DNA of 16,846 nt. Origin: Aquificales bacterium (GTDB taxonomy: Bacteria > Aquificota > Aquificia > Aquificales > QOAS01). The notes beneath the pieces were generated by a model. It was not told the DNA's origin. It worked only from the letters and a program-made list of their open reading frames with translations, and did not search any database. Shown here in pieces: positions 1-7,439 of the stretch (position 1 is the first letter of the stretch; every line of letters begins with the position of its first letter). Made by a program: the position numbers and the translations under genes. Where the stretch lies: contig JALVTI010000167.1 in assembly GCA_027035985.1 (NCBI GenBank), positions 1 to 16,846 on the forward strand, in the 5' to 3' direction.

Positions 1-12
1 AAGGGAAGAAAA

Positions 13-255
13 TTAAGCCTGACCCAACTTCTGTTTGATGTAGTTAATCGCGTCACCGACGGTTTTAATCTTTTCGGCGTCCTCTTCGGGGATTTCTATA
101 CCGAACTCCTCTTCGAGAGCCATAACGAGCTCAACAACGTCCAAAGAGTCGGCTCCCAAATCCTGAACGAAGTCCTTTTCGGGGGTAACATTTTCAACGG
201 GTTCCCCAAGTTGGTCTGCTATAATTTCCCTAACCCTTTGTTCGATATCAGCCAT
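13..255 (-). CDS. acpP: Acyl carrier protein AcpP
   Basis: An 80-residue acyl carrier protein that carries growing acyl chains of type II fatty acid synthesis in the cytoplasm on a 4'-phosphopantetheine arm. The DSL attachment motif is at residues 36-38, so Ser37 is the modified residue, and the protein is acidic and helical at the usual family length of 75-80. The ATG is fixed by a strong AAGGAGG ribosome binding site about 7 bases upstream. The gene diverges from coaBC, whose product makes the CoA that donates the phosphopantetheine arm; this link is suggestive rather than proof of co-regulation. The identification is secure. Confidence 0.97.
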   Translation of the reverse strand: MADIEQRVREIIADQLGEPVENVTPEKDFVQDLGADSLDVVELVMALEEEFGIEIPEEDAEKIKTVGDAINYIKQKLGQA

Positions 256-306
256 ATTTCAACCTCCTTTTGGATTTGGGGTTTATTATTTTACCCAAAA
301 GGGTTA

Positions 307-336
307 TTGTTAAAGTTTTGCCCCTTGGGGTAAGCT
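307..336 (+). promoter_or_regulatory. Possible coaBC promoter giving a very short leader
   Basis: TTGTTA (307-312), an 18-base spacer and TAAGCT (331-336) lie just before the coaBC ATG at 347. Transcription would then begin a few bases before the ATG, which fits the lack of a Shine-Dalgarno sequence. The -10 match is poor, so this is tentative. Confidence 0.3.
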
Positions 337-346
337 CAATCCCTTA

Positions 347-1525
347 ATGTTCCTTTCGGGGAAAAATATCCTCATCGGTATAACCGGGGGAATAGCCGCC
401 TATAAGGTTTACGAGCTCATTCGAAAGCTTACAAAGGAGGGGGCTAACGTAAGGGTGGTTTTAACCCCCTCGGCGCTCGATTTTGTCACCCCGACCGTTT
501 TGTCGACCCTCACCGGAAATACCCCCTATTGGGAGTGGGATTACAAAAAACCGCTAATTCACATAGAGCTCGCAAAATGGGCGGACGTTTTTCTGGTCGC
601 CCCCGCGACGATAAATACGATATCGAAACTTGCAAACGGCATAGCCGACAACCTGCTAACGGCTACGTGGTTTGCCTGCGATAAGCCGAAGCTCGTAGCA
701 CCCGCCGCCAACACCGTTATGTTTACCGACCCGATTATTCAAGAGAACTTGAGGAAACTCCAAAAGGTAGGGGTTGAGATAATTCCCACCGAAAGCGGTC
801 TTTTAGCCTGTGGAGACCTCGGAGAGGGAAAACTCGCCGATATAGACCTCATTAGGGACTACCTCGTCAAATCCCTAACCCCCCAAAGGTGGAGTGGAAA
901 GAAGGTTCTCATCACCTTGGGTGCGACAAAGGAGTATTTAGACCCAGTTAGGTTTATCTCTAACGGCTCCAGCGGGAAGATGGGGCTAGCCCTCGCAAAG
1001 GCTATCTTTTATCAAGGCGGGGAACCCCTCCTCGTGGTCGGGGACGTTAGGGTTGAAATTCCCAAATGGTTTAAAGCCCTTCGGGTGGAAACCACGGAGG
1101 AGATGCTATCGGCGTGTCTCGAGCTCTTCCCCCGGGTGGATGCGGTCTTTATGAACGCCGCCGTAACCGATTACAGGTTTGAAAAGACCTTCGACCGCAA
1201 GCTGAAGAAAAAGGAGGAGGAACTCCTCGTTAGGTTGGTTCCGACACCCGATATCCTCGCCGAGTTGGGGAAAAGAAAGGGAAACCAAATATTGGTAGGG
1301 TTTGCCGTTGAAACCGACCACTTGGTGGAGAATGCGACGAAAAAACTCCAAAGGAAGAATTTGGACGCCATAGTGGTAAATCCCGCAAAGGTGATGGGAA
1401 GCGATACCTACGAGGGTGTGCTGATAACGAAAAGCGGTCTGGTGGAGGAGATAAAAACTCCTACAAAGGAGGAGGGTGCATTTTACATTACCCAAAGGGT
1501 GGCGGAACTCTTTTTCGACCTTTAG
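347..1525 (+). CDS. coaBC: Bifunctional phosphopantothenoylcysteine decarboxylase / phosphopantothenate-cysteine ligase
   Basis: This is a fused CoA biosynthesis enzyme of 392 residues. The N-terminal CoaC flavoprotein (about 1-180) decarboxylates phosphopantothenoylcysteine, and the C-terminal CoaB part (about 184-392) joins cysteine to phosphopantothenate. CoaC shows the GITGGIAAYK flavin motif (11-20), the catalytic-type His72, a PAAN motif at 119-122 and the LACGD substrate-lid cysteine Cys155. CoaB shows the nucleotide loop ATKEYLDPVR followed by SNGSSGKMG (about 193-213), then NAAVTDYR, a KLKKK segment and GFAVET. One oddity is PAAN in place of the usual PAMN; the functional Asn is kept. 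No Shine-Dalgarno sequence precedes the ATG. Length and domain order are normal for the family. Confidence 0.96.
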   Translation: MFLSGKNILIGITGGIAAYKVYELIRKLTKEGANVRVVLTPSALDFVTPTVLSTLTGNTPYWEWDYKKPLIHIELAKWADVFLVAPATINTISKLANGIADNLLTATWFACDKPKLVAPAANTVMFTDPIIQENLRKLQKVGVEIIPTESGLLACGDLGEGKLADIDLIRDYLVKSLTPQRWSGKKVLITLGATKEYLDPVRFISNGSSGKMGLALAKAIFYQGGEPLLVVGDVRVEIPKWFKALRVETTEEMLSACLELFPRVDAVFMNAAVTDYRFEKTFDRKLKKKEEELLVRLVPTPDILAELGKRKGNQILVGFAVETDHLVENATKKLQRKNLDAIVVNPAKVMGSDTYEGVLITKSGLVEEIKTPTKEEGAFYITQRVAELFFDL

Positions 1526-1537
1526 GGGGAGGAAGTC

Positions 1538-2182
1538 TCACAACCTTTTAAGGGTTTCTTCCAATTGTTTCCTGTAAAGGTGTAAATTTTCTTTTTCCTC
1601 CACCCATAAGGGGTCTCCCAGTCGTATTTCCAACCTAGAAAAGGGGAAAGGAACTTTAAACCTATCCCACGTTGGGAGGGTAAAACCTTTTACCCCTATC
1701 CTCACGGGGTATATGGGTCTCTTTGTAAACCAGGCGGCATAGACAATTCCCTCTTTTACCCTACAACAGGGACCTTTGGGACCGTCCACCGTAAGGGCTA
1801 CGTTATATCCCTCCCTCACGAGGGTAATAATCTCCCGAAGGGCTTTCGAACCTCCCTTATACCTACCTTCATCGGTCGAACCCCTAACGGTGCGGTAGCC
1901 GAGCCTTTGCAAAACTCGGGCGATAATCTCCCCGTCGGCGTGCCGGCTTACCACCGTCGCCAACTTCGGTCTAAAAGCCCCGTAGAGGGTGAGGGGTAAA
2001 AGTTCCCCGTGGTAGAGGGCTATTAAAACCGGTCTATCCTCCTCCACCCGTTGCCAAAAGCTATCGTCGAACCTCAAGGAGGAGCGCAAAAGCTTCAAAA
2101 GTTCCGCCAAAGGGAGGTTTAGGGAGATAAATAACCTCCTCAAGTAGGGGCGGATAGCTTTGGGGTCGAACTTTTCCCACAT
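1538..2182 (-). CDS. DUF374-type lysophospholipid acyltransferase-like protein
   Basis: A 214-residue protein with the pattern of the DUF374 / LPLAT-like family, related to lipid A and glycerophospholipid acyltransferases. Visible motifs in order are YHGELLP (the His-containing active-site block), VSRHADGE, RGST followed by GG and AL, and TVDGPKGP, which corresponds to the acceptor-binding block. The family is thought to move acyl chains onto a membrane lipid acceptor, but the substrate is not settled and cannot be read from sequence. There is no clear signal peptide or long membrane helix, so peripheral attachment to the inner membrane is likely. The start lies 4 bases after the stop of the upstream GNAT gene, so the two are probably co-transcribed. 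Confidence 0.85.
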   Translation of the reverse strand: MWEKFDPKAIRPYLRRLFISLNLPLAELLKLLRSSLRFDDSFWQRVEEDRPVLIALYHGELLPLTLYGAFRPKLATVVSRHADGEIIARVLQRLGYRTVRGSTDEGRYKGGSKALREIITLVREGYNVALTVDGPKGPCCRVKEGIVYAAWFTKRPIYPVRIGVKGFTLPTWDRFKVPFPFSRLEIRLGDPLWVEEKENLHLYRKQLEETLKRL

Positions 2183-2186
2183 AGGC

Positions 2187-2663
2187 TTAGCCGAGCTCCC
2201 TTATCATAGCGGTCTCGTCGCAGGTGGGAAACTTGGGGCAGTTTATGCAGTCGCTCCAGACCTTGTGGGGTAGCAATCGCTTGTCCAACTCCCGGAAACC
2301 TAGTTTTTTGAAAAACTCCACTTGGTAGGTTAAAACGAAAACCCTCTTTAGGTCGTATTCCTTAGCCTCCTCTAGGCATCGGAGAACCAGTTTTTTCCCT
2401 ACACCCTTTTTGTGGTGTTCCCTTTTTACTGCCAAACTGCGGATTTCTGCCAAATCCTCCCACACTATGTGGAGGGCGGCGCATCCGACAATTTCCCCAC
2501 CTTCCTCGTAAACCCAAAAATCCCTGATGTTGTCGTAAAGTTTGTTTAGGCTGAGGGGTAGGAGCAAACCCTCTTTGGCGTATTCGTTTACCAGTTCGTG
2601 AATTTTTACCGCGTCCTTCGGTTTAGCCTTTCTCAAAACACCCTTTGCGGTTTCCGTTTTCAT
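2187..2663 (-). CDS. GNAT N-acetyltransferase, N-acetylglutamate synthase-like
   Basis: A single-domain GNAT acetyltransferase of about 158 residues. The pattern LLPLSLNKLYDNIRDF, then IVGCAALH, DLAEIRSLAV and the acetyl-CoA loop HHKKGVGKKLV, followed by VFVLTYQVEFFKKLGF and CDETAM, matches the stand-alone N-acetylglutamate synthase type that starts arginine synthesis from glutamate and acetyl-CoA. The C-terminal DCINCPKFPTCDE cysteines are usual in this group. The frame can also begin at a TTG at 2669; the ATG at 2663 is preferred because nothing supports the TTG. It lies 4 bases ahead of the acyltransferase gene. The GNAT fold is certain; the substrate is inferred from the family pattern. 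Confidence 0.85.
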   Translation of the reverse strand: MKTETAKGVLRKAKPKDAVKIHELVNEYAKEGLLLPLSLNKLYDNIRDFWVYEEGGEIVGCAALHIVWEDLAEIRSLAVKREHHKKGVGKKLVLRCLEEAKEYDLKRVFVLTYQVEFFKKLGFRELDKRLLPHKVWSDCINCPKFPTCDETAMIRELG

Positions 2664-2762
2664 CTCCAAACCCGTTAGGGGAAAAGAATTTAAAACCCAA
2701 GCGGAATATTATTCTGCGGGAAGAATGGAAAGGGTTACCAAAGGGTTTTAAAGCTTTCCAAA

Positions 2763-3080
2763 TTATTCGATTTCCACCTTTACATCCGCCCCCTGGAGGT
2801 GTTCGCTTTTGGCGGTAACGCAAACCGCTTCCAACACCTCGGTGAGCTCCTCGAGAACCTCCAAAATGAAGTTGGGGTGAACCTTTCCGTCCAGCCAGAA
2901 AATCTTTTCCGACTCCCAGCGGGCTACCACGGGTGCGAGCTTTTCGGGGGCGAGTTTTTTGGCATCTTTTTCACAATTGGGGTGGGAAGCCTTGCAGGAG
3001 CAAAACTTTTTTAGGGTTATCCTAACCTTAGCCTTCTTTCCATCCTTGGTGGTCGCCTCTACGAGAAACTCTACCGCCAT
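2763..3080 (-). CDS. Small conserved-looking protein with a CxC...C cluster, unknown function
   Basis: A 105-residue protein that I do not recognise. It begins with a strand-rich, lysine-rich part (about 1-26). A cysteine cluster follows, with FCSC, six residues, then another Cys (about 27-36), and a further Cys lies near residue 87. The rest is acidic and probably helical (LEVLEELTEVLEAV). The cysteines could bind a metal or act in redox, but that is inference. There is no signal peptide and no membrane segment. A good promoter sits 9 bases before the ATG and no Shine-Dalgarno sequence is present, so the message is probably leaderless. Codon use resembles the neighbouring genes, which supports a real gene. 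Confidence 0.7.
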   Translation of the reverse strand: MAVEFLVEATTKDGKKAKVRITLKKFCSCKASHPNCEKDAKKLAPEKLAPVVARWESEKIFWLDGKVHPNFILEVLEELTEVLEAVCVTAKSEHLQGADVKVEIE

Positions 3081-3089
3081 GGCTCGGAA

Positions 3090-3118
3090 ATTTTAAACAA
3101 AACCATTTGGGGTTGCAA
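3090..3118 (-). promoter_or_regulatory. Sigma-70-type promoter for the small cysteine protein
   Basis: On the minus strand TTGCAA (3113-3118), a 17-base spacer and TAAAAT (3090-3095) precede the ATG at 3080 by 9 bases. Spacing is ideal, and the expected transcription start falls at or near the ATG, consistent with a leaderless mRNA. Confidence 0.55.
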
Positions 3119-3147
3119 AGGCTAAGAGAACCTTTGAGTGGTTGGGT

Positions 3148-3687
3148 TTACTTTTCTTCCTCCCGAAGTTGCCTTAAAAGTTTCTCCCTCACGCGGAGGA
3201 AGAAGTTTTTAACCTCCCTTTGGCGGTAGTCCCTGTAAGTCCAAAATAGGTCTTGAAAATCCCCTCCGAAGTAGAGGTATTCCATCTCCGCAAAAACGCC
3301 CCTTCCGAGGTAAAACCTTCCTCCCCTCTCCTTGTGAGTGGTTAAAAATAGGTGGTGTTTGTCCACCCAACCGGGGTCTATATTTACGGTTCTACTCCCC
3401 TCGATGGAGAGCTCTTTTTCTATTTCCATCGATAGAAGTTTGAGCTTTAGAGGATTTAGCCCGTCCGAGCAGGGGTCGGCTTCTATCAACCTTTCGGCGG
3501 ATAGGAAAACCCTCAAAAGTGGTGTTCCCATCTCCTTCCCGTAATACCCCTCGAGGTGGGGAAAGTGGAAGGTTTCCGAAACGAGGTCGAAATTTCCTAC
3601 GATATTCCTCAAAAGGGAGAGAGCCTTTTCGAACCTATCGGGGAAATTTTTATTGAATAGAACTGAAAAGGTGGGTTTAACCCTCAT
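3148..3687 (-). CDS. DUF4416 family protein
   Basis: A 179-residue protein matching the DUF4416 family, whose function is not known. Recognisable family blocks are FHFPHLEGYYGKEMG (about 41-55), FLSAERLIEAD, KLLSMEIEKELSIEGSRTVNIDPGWV and the C-terminal YLGRGVFAEMEYLYFGG with WTYRDYR. Many charged and aromatic residues are conserved in these blocks, which suggests an enzyme or nucleotide-handling protein, but no catalytic signature is evident. Its start overlaps the end of rimM by 11 bases, so the two are translationally coupled. No signal peptide or membrane segment is seen. Confidence 0.85.
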   Translation of the reverse strand: MRVKPTFSVLFNKNFPDRFEKALSLLRNIVGNFDLVSETFHFPHLEGYYGKEMGTPLLRVFLSAERLIEADPCSDGLNPLKLKLLSMEIEKELSIEGSRTVNIDPGWVDKHHLFLTTHKERGGRFYLGRGVFAEMEYLYFGGDFQDLFWTYRDYRQREVKNFFLRVREKLLRQLREEEK

Positions 3688-4195
3688 TTTCCCATTCGGG
3701 TAGTTTTTCTCCGTCGACCACTATAAGTTTCTCTTCCGGTTTAACCTCTATGACGAAATTTTTTGTAAAGGGAATAATCTTGTCCCCTTCGAGGACTAAC
3801 ATAGGATACATACCGCTATCGTGTATGTATTGAACCGTTCCCAGCTCCCTGCCCGTCTGGTCGACCACCTTCGAACCGATAAGTTGAAAGTAATAGTATT
3901 CACCCGATTTGAGTTGGGGAAGTTCCCCTTCGGGGTAATAGATATGCGCGCCGACAGCCCTTAGCGCGTCCTCCTCGGTATCTATACCCTTTAGCTTCAG
4001 ATAAGCCTTTTTACCCCTGACCTCTACACCTTCCACCTCGAAAGGGATATAATCGCCACCCTTCCTTTTGAGGTAGACCTTATCAACGCTCTCCCACAAC
4101 TTTTGGGGTGCGAATATCTTAACTTTCAACTTCCCGTCGTAGCCGAAGGCGTCCTCTATCTTCCCTATAACGGCAAATTCCTTTTTCTCTTCCAT
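3677..4195 (-). CDS. rimM: Ribosome maturation factor RimM
   Basis: A 172-residue RimM, which binds ribosomal protein S19 and helps mature the head of the 30S subunit. The N-terminal domain (about 1-90) has the GKIEDAFGYDGKLKVKIF signature. The C-terminal PRC-barrel domain (about 100-170) has YYYFQLIG, then GRELGTVQYI, IIPFTKNFV and a final strand near LIVVDGEKL. Length is normal. In many bacteria rimM lies in the rpsP-rimM-trmD-rplS operon; here it is followed by a DUF4416 gene, so the operon is broken up as is common in Aquificota. No clear Shine-Dalgarno sequence precedes the ATG. Confidence 0.95.
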   Translation of the reverse strand: MEEKKEFAVIGKIEDAFGYDGKLKVKIFAPQKLWESVDKVYLKRKGGDYIPFEVEGVEVRGKKAYLKLKGIDTEEDALRAVGAHIYYPEGELPQLKSGEYYYFQLIGSKVVDQTGRELGTVQYIHDSGMYPMLVLEGDKIIPFTKNFVIEVKPEEKLIVVDGEKLPEWENEG

Positions 4196-4263
4196 AGGTT
4201 GGAAAAATAAAATTTTAAGTTCCTTCGAAAGGTAGGCTTTCTATTTACCGTCAAATGTAGGAA

Positions 4264-4292
4264 TTGAAAAATTTCACCCAAAGTGGTATATT
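4264..4292 (+). promoter_or_regulatory. Strong promoter for tRNA-Arg (and probably dnaN)
   Basis: TTGAAA (4264-4269), a 17-base spacer and TATATT (4287-4292) form a near-consensus sigma-70 promoter. Transcription would start near 4299, about ten bases before the tRNA. Confidence 0.8.
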
Positions 4293-4308
4293 AAAAACTT
4301 TGGCGTAA

Positions 4309-4382
4309 GCCCCGGTAGCTCAGGAGGATAGAGCGCGAGATTCCTAATCTCGAGGTCGGGGGTTCGAATCCCCCCCGGGGCA
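4309..4382 (+). tRNA. tRNA-Arg (anticodon CCT)
   Basis: A full cloverleaf can be drawn. The acceptor GCCCCGG (4309-4315) pairs with CCGGGGC (4375-4381) and the discriminator is A. The D stem is GCTC/GAGC. The anticodon stem CGAGA/TCTCG encloses the loop TTCCTAA, with anticodon CCT at 34-36. The T stem GGGGG/CCCCC encloses TTCGAAT. The tRNA reads AGG codons. The CCA tail is not encoded, unlike in the tRNA-Pro at 11931. dnaN starts 18 bases downstream, so the pair is probably one transcript that is cut at the tRNA 3' end. Confidence 0.96.
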
Positions 4383-4400
4383 TCCATAATTTTAATCTCT

Positions 4401-5495
4401 ATGAAACTCACCTGCGACAGGTCTCTACTCGAAAAAGCCCTCTCCAAAGCGAAAGAGGCAACCGAAAAGAAGGCGGCGCTACCCATACTTACCAACTTCC
4501 TCCTCGAGGCTAAGGGAGAAAAGTTAACCATTAAGGCGACCGATTTGGAAAACTACCTATCGTTGGATGTAACGGCAAATGTCCTCGAAGAGGGGGCTGT
4601 TTGCGTTCCCTCCCAAAAGTTGGTCGATATAGTTAAAAATGGAAACTGCTCGGAGGTAATACTCTCCAAAAGCGGAGAAAACCTCCTCGTGGAGTGTGGT
4701 AGGTCGAAATTTAAATTGGTAACCGTCGATGTGGACGAGTTTCCCGAATTTCCCGAACCGGAAGAGGAGGCTAATAGCGGAACGCTCGACGGAAAGCTCC
4801 TTCTCGAGGGGATAGACCGCACCGATTACGCCATACCCAAGGATGCCGAAAACCTCGTTTTAAACGGAATGTTTATAAACGGTAAGGGGGAAGAGGTTCA
4901 CTTTGTGGGAACCGACGGACATCGGCTAGCCCTCTACAAATCTCCCGTTGAAGGGTTTGAACTGAAACTCCTAATCCCCAAAAAGTCCCTAAAGGTCTTA
5001 AAGAAACTGGTGGAGGAGCTCGACGAACTCGAGATAAGGGCTTCGGAAAACTTTGCATTTGTAAAGGGGAGCGAATGGGAGCTCGCCATAAGGCTCCTCG
5101 AAGGCGAATATCCCGACTACGAAGCCGTAATACCCGCCGAAACCAATTACAACGCCCTCGTAAATGTGGAGGAATTTATTAAAGCCCTAAAGAGGGTTAC
5201 CCTTCTGGTCGAGGGTAAGGTTAAACCGGTTCGTATAACCCTTGCCGACAATTTGATAAAACTCGAAGTATCCGACCCCGAATTCGGCGAGGCGCAGGAC
5301 GAGGTTGAGGCGGAATATATCGGCGAACCTATAAGCGTAGAATTCAACGCCAAATACCTCATAGAGGCTCTGGACAATTACGACAGCGATAGGGTATGGT
5401 TTAAATTGGCAAACGAAGATGCCCCAGCCCTCATAGAGGCGGAAAACCCCGGCGACGAACCCTACCTCTGTCTGATAATGCCGATGACCATTTGA
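4401..5495 (+). CDS. dnaN: DNA polymerase III beta subunit (sliding clamp)
   Basis: A 364-residue sliding clamp that encircles DNA and tethers the replicative polymerase. The three clamp domains are at about 1-120, 125-245 and 246-364. Diagnostic stretches are LEKALSKAKEATEKKAALPIL near the N terminus, the domain-2 block FVGTDGHRLALYK, and the C-terminal PYLCLIMPMTI, a variant of the usual MPMRL end that contributes to the clamp-binding pocket. Length is typical. No Shine-Dalgarno sequence is seen; an AT-rich TAATTT lies about 8 bases before the ATG, so dnaN may have its own leaderless start as well as read-through from the tRNA-Arg promoter. dnaA and oriC-like clusters are absent here. Confidence 0.96.
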   Translation: MKLTCDRSLLEKALSKAKEATEKKAALPILTNFLLEAKGEKLTIKATDLENYLSLDVTANVLEEGAVCVPSQKLVDIVKNGNCSEVILSKSGENLLVECGRSKFKLVTVDVDEFPEFPEPEEEANSGTLDGKLLLEGIDRTDYAIPKDAENLVLNGMFINGKGEEVHFVGTDGHRLALYKSPVEGFELKLLIPKKSLKVLKKLVEELDELEIRASENFAFVKGSEWELAIRLLEGEYPDYEAVIPAETNYNALVNVEEFIKALKRVTLLVEGKVKPVRITLADNLIKLEVSDPEFGEAQDEVEAEYIGEPISVEFNAKYLIEALDNYDSDRVWFKLANEDAPALIEAENPGDEPYLCLIMPMTI

Positions 5496-5522
5496 GGTTT
5501 ATTTTTTCTTTTCCTCTACGGG

Positions 5523-7427
5523 TTACCACTTTTTTCTTTTAAACATCCCCAGGTCGGGGTTTGGTTCTATTCCCAGGTAGGAGCTCACGCGGTTTACTAT
5601 TTCAGCCCAATAGGGTGCGGCTACCGTTCCGCCGTAGAGTAGGTAGCGCCTCGGGGCTTTGGGTTCGTCCACCATAACGAGCAGGACATACCTCGGGTTG
5701 GGATAGGGGAAGAAACCTATAAAGGAGGTGACATAACGGGTCGACGAATAGCGTTTAAGTTTTTTGTCGTAAACCTGCGCCGTTCCCGTCTTCCCGCCCA
5801 CCAAGTAGTAATAGGGATTAGCCTTTGTTCCTGTTCCCTCCATCACTACGTATCGGAGAGTTTTCACAAGCCATTTGCGGGTTTTTTCATCGAAAAGGGG
5901 TTCGCTATTTATGTATTTGGGTTTAAAGGTCTCTAAAACCTTTCCGTCCTCCCTGACAACCTTTTCCACAAATTGGGGAACCGGCGCGTATCCGGTCAGC
6001 AAGGCGGCGTAGGAGCTTACCAAGTGAAGGGGAGTCAAAGCCAAGCCTTGACCGAAGGCTATGTAGAGCCTATTTGCGGGCAAATGTAAGTCGGGGATAA
6101 GACCCCTCGCTGCTCCGGAGAAAGGAACTATTTTTTTATTCCAACCCAAAAGGTTTATTAGCCAATTTTCGTCTTCCTCGGAAAGTTTTTTCGCGATTTG
6201 CACTGCTCCGACGTTGGAGGAGTAAATTAAGACCTCCCGAGGGGTTAGATATCTTTTTCCCAAATTTTCGGCATCTCTAACCGTGTGTTCTCCTATTCTT
6301 ATTTTTCCATTTCCGATGTATACCTTGTCACTAGGTTTTATTTTTCCCTTGTAGAGGGCTAAACCGACAAAAAAGGGTTTGATAACGGAACCCATTTCAA
6401 AAATGTCCGTGTAAGCGATATTTTTACTCGCCAAAAATTCCTGCCAGTTTCTAAAAGGTTTATTGGGATTGAAATCGGGATATACGGCTAGACCTAAAAT
6501 TTTTCCCGTATAGGCGTCCATAAGGATTATGGCAACCTTTTTGGGATGCCACCTTTGGACAATTTTTTCCTTTATCTCTTCCAAAATTGCTTGGATTGTG
6601 TAATCAATTGTGAGATAAACGTCCGATACCAAATGTTTTTCAACGATATCGTATAAATTGCCGCTTGTTAAACGTAGACCTCCAACCCCTTTCAATCGAA
6701 GAGGTCCGTATTCGTAGGGTATTTTTAGAGGTCCCGCATATAGATATTTATCCTCCAATTGTTCTATTCCCGATTTTCCCCTTCCATCTTTGGTTGTAAA
6801 GCCTATTACATTCGCCAAAAATCTACCTTGGGGATATATGCGTTTATTTCCTCTATCTACACCCGTCCAATATAGGACATTGTGAATTACACAAGCTTCG
6901 TGTAAAAAGTAATTTTTGGGATGGCTATCGCACAATTTTTTTATTTTATAGGAGTCGGTTAAACGTTTTTTTAAGCCCTTTTTTAGGTATTTAAGTTCCT
7001 TTTTCCATAAATCCCGCCGTGTTTTTAAAAATTCTCTGTAAATATCTTTATCAATAGATTCGTAAATTTTCACAAACTCCTTTTTGGGGTGATTAAGCAT
7101 TTTTAAAATTACAGCTTTGGGGATATTAAAAACTTTATCGAAGTGGGAAGCGTATAAATATTTTTCCTCCAAGGAAAGTTTATTTGCTATTGCGTAATAA
7201 ACATAATTGTCCACGGTAATGGCAACGGGAACGCCGTCGGAGGTATAAATTAAACCTCTCCAACCCGGAAGTGTTATATAATGGACATCTGAATACCTCT
7301 TAAGAAGTTCCTCAAAATCGGCATCCTTCATAAGGACTTGAACCTGGAAATACCTTAACGTGAGTAGGAGAAACATAAAGAGGAAAAACAGGTAGAGGTA
7401 TATAAACTTTCCTTTGAAATTCTTCAT
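5523..7427 (-). CDS. ftsI: Class B penicillin-binding protein, FtsI-type peptidoglycan transpeptidase
   Basis: A 634-residue class B penicillin-binding protein that cross-links peptidoglycan, probably at the septum with FtsW. One membrane anchor is at about residues 8-25, and the rest lies in the periplasm. The dimerisation domain includes YPQGRFLANVIGF and GKSGIEQ (about 198-222). The transpeptidase domain carries all three motifs: Ser347-V-I-Lys350, Ser403-Ser-Asn405 and Lys546-Thr-Gly-Thr549. There is no PASTA domain. Residues about 85-185 are a lysine-rich segment longer than I expect for the family, and this half of the gene is more AT-rich than its neighbours. It starts 12 bases after the metG stop, so it is probably translated from the same mRNA. 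A PBP2 (MrdA) role cannot be fully excluded. Confidence 0.88.
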   Translation of the reverse strand: MKNFKGKFIYLYLFFLFMFLLLTLRYFQVQVLMKDADFEELLKRYSDVHYITLPGWRGLIYTSDGVPVAITVDNYVYYAIANKLSLEEKYLYASHFDKVFNIPKAVILKMLNHPKKEFVKIYESIDKDIYREFLKTRRDLWKKELKYLKKGLKKRLTDSYKIKKLCDSHPKNYFLHEACVIHNVLYWTGVDRGNKRIYPQGRFLANVIGFTTKDGRGKSGIEQLEDKYLYAGPLKIPYEYGPLRLKGVGGLRLTSGNLYDIVEKHLVSDVYLTIDYTIQAILEEIKEKIVQRWHPKKVAIILMDAYTGKILGLAVYPDFNPNKPFRNWQEFLASKNIAYTDIFEMGSVIKPFFVGLALYKGKIKPSDKVYIGNGKIRIGEHTVRDAENLGKRYLTPREVLIYSSNVGAVQIAKKLSEEDENWLINLLGWNKKIVPFSGAARGLIPDLHLPANRLYIAFGQGLALTPLHLVSSYAALLTGYAPVPQFVEKVVREDGKVLETFKPKYINSEPLFDEKTRKWLVKTLRYVVMEGTGTKANPYYYLVGGKTGTAQVYDKKLKRYSSTRYVTSFIGFFPYPNPRYVLLVMVDEPKAPRRYLLYGGTVAAPYWAEIVNRVSSYLGIEPNPDLGMFKRKKW

Positions 7428-7439
7428 AACCTTTAAGGG

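Noticed and set aside
1106..1495. Long open frame antisense to coaBC
   Set aside because: It lies wholly inside a well-conserved gene on the other strand, has no ribosome binding site and shows no family pattern; it is a by-product of codon bias.
4309..4400. Integrated element attached at tRNA-Arg
   Set aside because: No second copy of the tRNA 3' end and no integrase is seen; dnaN follows directly.
4274..4531. Open frame antisense to tRNA-Arg and dnaN
   Set aside because: It includes the GGIRTPDLEIRN-type peptide typical of false translation across a tRNA, so it was dropped.
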